Shown here: positions 56,703 to 64,000 of the stretch, one piece after another | Layout of the letters: the number at the start of each line of letters is the position of its first letter | How positions within the stretch are numbered: position 1 is the stretch's first letter | Source of the DNA: Siphonodentalium dalli | Lineage: Eukaryota > Mollusca > Scaphopoda > Gadilida > Siphonodentaliidae | Assembly: GCA_032622095.1 (NCBI GenBank) | Contig: CP136066.1 | Span: forward strand, 187,832,716-187,896,715 | Direction of reading: 5' to 3' | Length of the DNA stretch: 64,000 nucleotides | Program-made: the position numbers and the translations under genes | The notes under the pieces: generated by a model | Told to the model about the DNA's origin: nothing | Database searches by the model: none | Seen by the model: the letters and a program-made list of their open reading frames with translations, nothing else

Positions 56703-58047
56703 CTGTAGGAATTAAAACAAGTAACATGTTGGCTTGGTTTGGTTTATCGAAAGCTTATATTAGTTTAGGCCGTGCTGGGGGGTGACCGTCGCACATCGGG
56801 GGAATTTATGCGACCATCATTTTCTTATAGGAAAATTACTCTAGTTTTCGAATTCAGAGGGCGCCGAGCCGAGATAGGTGGCAAAATATACATTTTCACT
56901 ATGTTTCATACGGTACCCTACCGAAAAATAGACACATTTCAGCGGTTTGACAGGGCTAATGATCACACTTAATCAGATTCGACATTGTTTTTTGCTTTCG
57001 TTCTGATTTTGTGACGTCATGATAAAATATGTAGCGTGACGTGTCAAAATTTCATGGCGATTCAGACAAAGTGTCGTGCATCAACTCTGTGCAAATATAG
57101 TATATCTGTCGAATTCTTCCAAGTTATATATTTTGGAAATGGAAGGGTATTCCCTACAAAATGATGTTCCTATCTGTATTATATATCTCCAAATGGTAAA
57201 CTAATCGACAAAAACTTAACCCTCACCCCAATTTCACAAATATCCACTTAAATGCATCCATGCAGGTTGTTTCCAATAAAACATTGACAATGCACATTTA
57301 TAGTGTTATACAGGGTAGAACCATCCGAGGACATGGAGCATGTAAGATTTCGTTCAATTCCTAGATTAGGAAGGTAATAAAATCCAAGATGGCGTCCAAG
57401 ATGGCCACCAAGTTTTATATTGGCACTCTGTACACGAGTGTGCACACCGGAATGGAAAATCGTAAGTGCTTCATTGTAATTTATCTTTATTTCATAGAGG
57501 CTGTATCGTAATATGTATAAGTCAACTGGTTACGTAAAACCGATGGAGACCAAAATGGCCACCATAAAACTCAAAAAATGTTCCGATAAATTTACCAGCT
57601 TCTGAGTTGCAATATCATCTGCATGTTATGAGTTTTGTAGCTTATTTGTTCGTGCATATATGTCTGTGGATAATGTGATCCAAATCCAATAAAACTGTTC
57701 GCATTGAGAAAGTAATTGCAAATTTTTTTTTCAAAATCGACATGCAATGCCAAATTGCCACAATGGGACTGTGTTTCAACCTGACATCCATTTTGTGGTA
57801 TACAAGTCAACGTTCTGCTTGATGATGAAACTGCTGACTTTTATATTAGTACAATAATAATTGAAGTTACAATGCCGACTAAATATACATAATCCTCAAT
57901 AACCAATGTAGGTGTCCCATGGTAATGGCTCATTAGACCCGCTTACACAAACCGTCAAGCGATGACAACCAATTTAGAATCTTGATAAGTGCGGGTATGC
58001 ATAGGATGGACAACTTAGTTTATATATCTCGTTAATGTTGTCATTGC
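56703..58047. other. intronic sequence, no gene recognised
   Basis: Upstream intron of the first recognised exon. No exon, repeat family or RNA gene was found. Confidence 0.5.
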
Positions 58048-59420
58048 GTACTGGGTAGTGCTGAAACGGATATCCGGTTGACAACCGGCTACCGTCGGCA
58101 ACCGGTTGAACTACGATCAACCGGTTAACCGCTATGTAATACACACATGCAATGCCACTGATAAAAACTAACGTATTCAGGTCCTTAATCGGCATAGACT
58201 GATAACAGTAGCTTTTAAACACGGGTACTTTATCAATTTTGCAACAAACGTAATCACTCGGAGGGGTATACATTCAAAATTACGCGTATTAAAAGTCAAA
58301 ATCTGGTGCCAGATCAAAAGTCTTCCATGAATGGCAGATTACATAGTCTGGCATAGGCGGCTAAACATCATAGATGCATGACGTCATCTTTGATGTTCCG
58401 ATGTCCGGTAAAACATGTGCACTGACGCCACTTGGTCATCGGCAAAGATCAATACAATCGTTTTCACTGCAGAAACGGCGTGGTCATTTGACATCTACTC
58501 TCCGACTGACTACTTGTAGACAGTATCATGGATACCCAAGAAATGAGTAAATCAGATGGCTCGGCACATTTCAAAGAGAAATTGGCAGAATGCAAACTCT
58601 GAGAACCAACCCTATTTACATACGCTCGGTCTATACTTCTAACATTACTGAGTTTGAGTAATCTCAGTCGATGAAGTTCAAATGAACTCGAATCAAAGTG
58701 GTGTTCCCGTGCAGTCGGACTTATTTGCATCCTAATGACTAATTCTCAGCATTTGATTGTCTTCTAACAGAAAACACTGTTTTCAGCAGGTTATCAGCTG
58801 TTCTTAAAATTTTCATTTGTTAACTTCATAAAGTTCACAAACTTCATAATTGTGTTTATCGGCCGTCAGTCATTCTATCCATCTCAAATCGCCAAAGAAC
58901 ACCTAGCAATTAGAATACATGAGTCACATGACTTAATAATCACCCAGTCCAGTAAAGGCTATAATGGCAATAAAAAACTGCTGATATTTGCATGTACAAA
59001 CATATGTATATAGGTCACACAATATTCTTCTCAAAACGAGAACGATAACAAGTCAGGTAGCAGTCGCAACTGCAGTACAAACAGGTCAAGCATGACATGA
59101 TGACACGTCTATTTATAAACACTGCGAGTTTTAGTTCACTGTGTTATCTACCAAGTTGTTAACACGTGGCTTTGTGACGTTCGTGTTTGGTGATTTACAT
59201 TCGTTTAATAGTAAATACAAGCTCTGTCTGTGTAAACATTACGCGAGTTTGCCATACAGTTAATAAATCAAATTATGCTGATATATTGGTACATATTATG
59301 GTGTAAATAAACAGTGTAAAGTCATAGGTTGAAAATAGCGGATAACAGGTTATGATCCGGTTACACGTCGCGGTTAACCGGCTACAAAAATAGGTCAACC
59401 GTTTCAGCACTAGTACTGGG
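58048..59420. mobile_element. hAT-type DNA transposon, 1.36 kb
   Basis: Perfect 8-bp duplications GTACTGGG (58048-58055 and 59413-59420) flank the termini TAGTGCTGAAACGG and CCGTTTCAGCACTA. Subterminal CAACCGGTT-type repeats lie at both ends. The ends fit the hAT consensus YARNG. No intact transposase frame. Confidence 0.9.
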
Positions 59421-62400
59421 TCATTGGTTTTCACGTTCAGTGGAGTGATGTTCCGTTGAAATAACCGAAACAAATCTCAAACAAACCTGACATAATAAGT
59501 ATCTGTGTTGTTATATTCTCGCAGCTGCTAGGGTCCCATCATACGTGGATTTATGCTTATTTACTTACCAGTAAGCAGTTCATTTGAGTATTTGCTTAGC
59601 AGAACTTAATTCTACGCTTGATATACACGGTTGCAGGTGTATTAATTATTTTATTGAATACACATTGACGACCAATAGTTTAATTATTGTCCTGCTAATG
59701 TACTATAGATCATGTATGTCTGAGTAGTGGCTGATGACTTCGGCGAGTTATATATATGCCTTCATTTCCATATAATTCTATATCTTCTCGTCAGCCCTGG
59801 ATTCACGTTGCTATCACAATATATTTTTAATTATTATATGCATTCAGTATTTAACTTTATACAAGGCATTGGTCGTTTGAAATAATATCAAGTTACTTGG
59901 AGCTCACCCAAGCATGTTGCACAGAACCAACTTTCAGCGTTTGATTGGAACAAGTAGAATATTATCAAAACTGACCCCTAATTTGTAAATGCTAATACTT
60001 TAAATGATAATGGTAAGTGTGAGGCCTGGGTATTGATTGTGCTAAGTCCCATGAAATTTGGATGCATGAAAGTTGGTCTCACACTGTAGGTATCGCACGA
60101 CTCTCCGCCACACGTACACAACTATGAGAATCACGTACAGTACCCGAATGGGATAAAACTATATCATCCAATTTATATATCAGTATGGAGCAATGTAGGC
60201 AATTATCCAAAGATGAAAAGTACAAGGATTAGAAAGCCACACAGTTAGAAGACGTGCTCAAAATGTCATATACTCAGTTTCTCTGACATTAGAATGATGC
60301 TTGTCATACTAAAGTTGTCCCTTTTAGCTGATGCTGATCCATCAACCAACGGGATGATAACATGGTCACATGTTACCAGCCATAGCCGCGGAATTAGATG
60401 GTCCACTCAGCGACTACCCGCACAAGACCACTCAGACTACACAAAGCTTATCTTATCAAAATAGAATATACCGGCTACAGGTGTATGTAAGACATTCTCG
60501 AGAAATATACCAGCCGTGGAGTACTTTTAACACAAACAATAAGTAGCAGCTCCTTCGCACGATCGCCAATTTTCTGCAATGGAACAACCTAATTATCTGA
60601 TATATGTCAAATATTCATGATTCTGTTAATTCTCCCCATGATACATTGTACGATATGCGTGAAACATTTATATGTATCTGACCGAAAGCATATATGCAAG
60701 CATGCGATTATCACAAATATCAGATAATGTACATAGGTGTGGTAGTTATTGTGTGCATTCATCTAAGTAGACGACCCAAAAAAACAATTAATTTTGAACC
60801 CTTATGTTTAGCTTAATATTGGGGAATTTGAAGCCGTAATGGATTGGTATTATTTGACTAAGTTTATCATGTGAGCACCATACAATCAAACCAGGTTCCA
60901 CCGTTGCATGTGGCGACGGTCCTATATTCGACAATGACACACGTTCTTGTCAAGTTATTGTTGTTGTATTGAATGCGTGACATATATAGACAATCGCTGT
61001 CGGACATTTGATGGCTGTTGACCTATTGGCTCATAATATAGATTCTTTGGCGACAGGTGGCAAGGCATATAGTAAACTTACACATAATATACCACGCATA
61101 TGAAAACGGCTCCTCGAAAGAATTTTATATATATTTTTTATTCCAATATTGACGGAAAACATCAGTTGGATCATCGGCTGGATTGTCATTTACCTCCGGG
61201 TGCTTGTGATGTTTATTTCGCTTATAAAATGAACGCCATGCTGATAACACATAACTATGTAATATCCATTTAGATAACGTCGACACAGAAAATTTAGAAA
61301 ATTACTTCATTCCCTGTTCGAATGCGGAGTTTGGTCACGTCACGTTTTCAACCAATTTCATATTCATATTCACGTTCAGTCGTGCGTGTTCGGTCCTCAT
61401 TCCGAATGTTTTGGAGAACAATTAGCAAACAAGTACTGTACCTGAGTTATACTCAGGCTACGATACTGGCAAAATTCACTCTTCTCACATTCAATTTGCA
61501 AATGCGCACGAGAATGACGTGTTAATTAATTAGATTAAAGCGTGTGTTAAGCTAATCGGCGACAAACACAATATCATGTTTGGGGCTACCTATAACTGAT
61601 ATCCCGATAACCACTCATCATAACTGGATTGTCAACGCGGCTCACGGCATTCCAACTCAAAGCGACAATTTTGATTTGTGACAATGCAGCGAGGACGAGC
61701 AGTATCAGGCCNNNNNNNNNNNNNNNNNNNNNNNNNNNNNNNNNNNNNNNNNNNNNNNNNNNNNNNNNNNNNNNNNNNNNNNNNNNNNNNNNNNNNNNNN
61801 NNNNNNNNNNNAAAGTGGTCAGGAGAATAAGTGGGCGTTCTGTTAAAAGTTCAGCCGAATTGCATCTGAAGCCAGTTATTTATATCGATCACATTATCGT
61901 TGATAAGTGCTTGGAAATATTATATTGGGCTGACTTAATGTTCTGCATGGGCTAGTCTCAAATTCTAGGCAGATTTTGTGAAAATAAATAAAACATTCAA
62001 CCTTTTTATGGGAATAAATCATCAAAAAGTTATCTATAAGAAATGAAGGTAGTGGGGTGTGTGTGTTATTGTGAGATACGAAGCTGTGGTCGTTGGGGCA
62101 CATTTAGTGAGAACGACCACAATGCTGTATCCCCCAATACACACCCACTTCATTCATTTCTTAATTAACAGGGATATATTAAATCGAAAAACATGCCCTT
62201 ATCACAACCAAATCAGGTTCATGAACCCACACACAGATAATTATGTTTCTCAGACACCTTTTTTCTCAAAATGGGCAGGTTTTTATATTTAATTTTTAGC
62301 CGCAAAATTACCCGACAAACAAGTTTTTATTCCACTTTCTATAATCAACATTTTCCAACAGACAGGTTTTACTCGTGAATTAATAAAAACATTGTCGGGG

Positions 62401-62530
62401 ATGAAAAAGAACATTTTATGAACAAGAATTAACGATATTATAACAATCTGTTGTACAACCCAAGCCACACAGTTTAACAAACCAAAAATAATACTATATT
62501 ATTATCAAGAATAACAAAGAGAAATATCAA
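59421..62530. other. intronic or intergenic sequence with assembly gap
   Basis: No exon or classified repeat. A run of 100 N occupies 61712-61811, a standard scaffold gap of unknown true length. The frame spanning the N run is meaningless. Confidence 0.7.
61712..61811. other. assembly gap (100 N)
   Basis: Exactly 100 undefined bases; sequence or exons may be missing here. Confidence 0.99.
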
Positions 62531-62531
62531 A

Positions 62532-62627
62532 TACAGTAATGCAACAAGCCATATTTCCGACTATTCCTGAAAAGTTACCCATAATTCAGCTGTGGCTAAG
62601 GAGTCGATTATTTAGGGCATTACTGTA
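62532..62627. mobile_element. CAGTAATGCCC-family MITE, internally deleted
   Basis: CAGTAATG then directly CAACAAGCCATATTTCC and GATTATTTAGGGCATTACTG with TA flanks. Confidence 0.75.
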
Positions 62628-62739
62628 AATTTGTGGTCAGTGGTTTGTCTAAAGTCAAATGGTAGGATGATTATAATTTGTATTCTCAGTGGGGCATAAA
62701 AAGCATCCAGCGGACCATATTATTATGAGAGGACAGAAG

Positions 62740-63540
62740 TCAGAAAAGGTCTGTAGCTCTGGTAAAAATGGATGACCGGACCCCAAATTCAAACATAACC
62801 TGTATTTTGTGGAAGTGAACATCCATTTAGTTCAGTGGAACTAAGTTATCAACCAAAAACGAAATATGAACAGAAGGACAGACCAACAAATGATACAGCC
62901 TGCAGGTGAATAAAAATAATGGCATTTTGTTGTGTCTACAAAATAATGTGGCTATATTTGACCAGTGGCATTTTTTTAGAAATAAAAATTTGATTCTGGG
63001 AACAATTATTGAATAAAACATTGCTTCCAACTGTCTATGTTGTTAACACACCTAGCAAGTTAATTTGATTAGACACCAGAATAATCAGTAAATCTAAGTC
63101 TATGAAGTTACATGTATCATCCAAAAACTAAAACAATTGGAATATATTAAGTCAACAAGGGGTAAAAGGGGTAAAAATGAGTGGACCAAATTCAAACTTG
63201 ACCTGTATTTTTATGTAAGTAATCCATAAACCAAATTTGAAGAAAAAAATCAGATTACTTTTACTAAAGTTTTCTTTCGGAAACAAAAATAATTGGCAAA
63301 ATTCTAAATCCGCAAGAATCTTAACTCCGGAAAAATGGGCGGACCTCACCCATATTCGAACCTGAACTGTGTCCTTAACCAATAAGCTCACATACCAAAT
63401 GTTATTTAATTTGACTAATTACTACTGAAGATATCACATCCAGAAACCATCTGATACGGGCAGACTTACATGTATGGATGGACACTGGTGATTTCTATAG
63501 TCCTCCAAAAATGTTTTTTTGAGGGGACAATTATTATTTT
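62740..63540. repeat. about 160-bp monomer repeats with GGGGACAATTAT terminus
   Basis: Same family as 46020-46760: AAATTCAAACTTGACCTGTA, GGACACTGGTGATTTCTATA and GGGGACAATTATTATTTT. Confidence 0.65.
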
Positions 63541-63787
63541 ACACCCATGAATGTATGGGATGAGAGACCACGTCTTTACGCTCTAGTATGTTGACGATGT
63601 TGATGAGAACGATCGAATCAAACATGAGTATCTGTGAATACCATCTGTTCCCGAGACAGCGAGAAGTTTGGCCTGTTCTGTACACTGCCAATCTGTTCCT
63701 GAGACAGGGAGAAGTTTGGCCTGTTCTGTATGCTGCCAATATCGTCATCATACTGTGAACAACAAAATATATGATTGGTGAGATATT

Positions 63788-64000
63788 AACCCTTTCATGA
63801 CAGGATCCATGCTGGTGCAGCATTAAAGATCATGTGCCAGTGCATTCTTTTATATATGCTAGTCTCCCATAGGGAGCTTTGCCTATATAAGAGAATGCAC
63901 TGGCTTACACGGTCAAACTAAATATTGTTAGGCCAATGTATTTTCTTATATATGCAAGGCTCCCTATTGGAGACTCGTATATATATATATGAGAATGCAT
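63788..64000. mobile_element. two-hairpin TTAA-type MITE, cut by window end
   Basis: TTAACCCTTTCATGACAGGA, then hairpins of the GAGTCTCCC and GGCTCCC subtype joined by TTACACGGTCAAACTAAATA. The right end is outside. Confidence 0.8.

Noticed and set aside
54289-55153. Frames over CTGTCTGTCTG and GCGCATGCGCAG repeats
   Set aside because: They are Helitron monomers, repeated in several frames and strands.
61629-61955. Frame crossing the N run
   Set aside because: Continuity depends on undefined bases.

Overview
The window is metazoan genomic DNA: AT-rich, with small phase-matched exons, GT-AG introns and a very high density of short inverted-repeat transposons. I see no bacterial-style operon, rRNA, tRNA gene or CRISPR array. 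The repeats (about 160-bp monomers carrying an AAGGGNCATAACTC-like motif, TTAA-flanked and TA-flanked MITEs, short Helitrons) suggest a marine lophotrochozoan, perhaps a bivalve. That assignment is inference, not proof.

One gene runs through the window on the minus strand, from about 56.7 kb (5' side) to 0.9 kb (3' side). I could build 22 consecutive exons (3,990 nt, 1,330 codons) by hand. Every junction has consensus splice sites and the reading phases agree throughout. The product is a large extracellular protein: an FN3 domain, two laminin G domains (about 56.7-37.9 kb), then a long run of FN3 domains (27.2-0.9 kb) whose F-G strands carry the motif ACTxxGC. This FN3-LamG-LamG-FN3n order with split-exon FN3 domains is that of usherin (USH2A). 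The N-terminal half (laminin N-terminal and EGF-like part) should lie to the right of the window and the C-terminal FN3/transmembrane part to the left.

By region: 0-1 kb holds a 59-bp minisatellite made of the last exon edge plus its splice donor. 1-27 kb holds 15 FN3 exons in introns full of MITEs. 27.2-37.9 kb is a 10.8-kb intron with satellite-like repeats, a minus-strand Helitron and a GC-richer unclassified block at 31.2-34.4 kb. 37.9-56.7 kb holds the LamG exons, hAT-like insertions, several long foldbacks and a run of Helitrons. 56.7-64 kb is intron with a hAT-type element (58.1-59.4 kb) and a 100-N assembly gap.

The most unusual signal is that four exons of this one gene have had an edge, splice site included, tandemly duplicated: 59 bp with 16 donors, 57-64 bp with 6 donors, 107 bp with 3 donors, and one duplicated acceptor. 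A second signal is a 69-bp hairpin module recurring inside several otherwise different TTAA-flanked MITE subfamilies, with paired arm changes that preserve the stem. Nested insertions with intact target-site duplications allow some relative dating.
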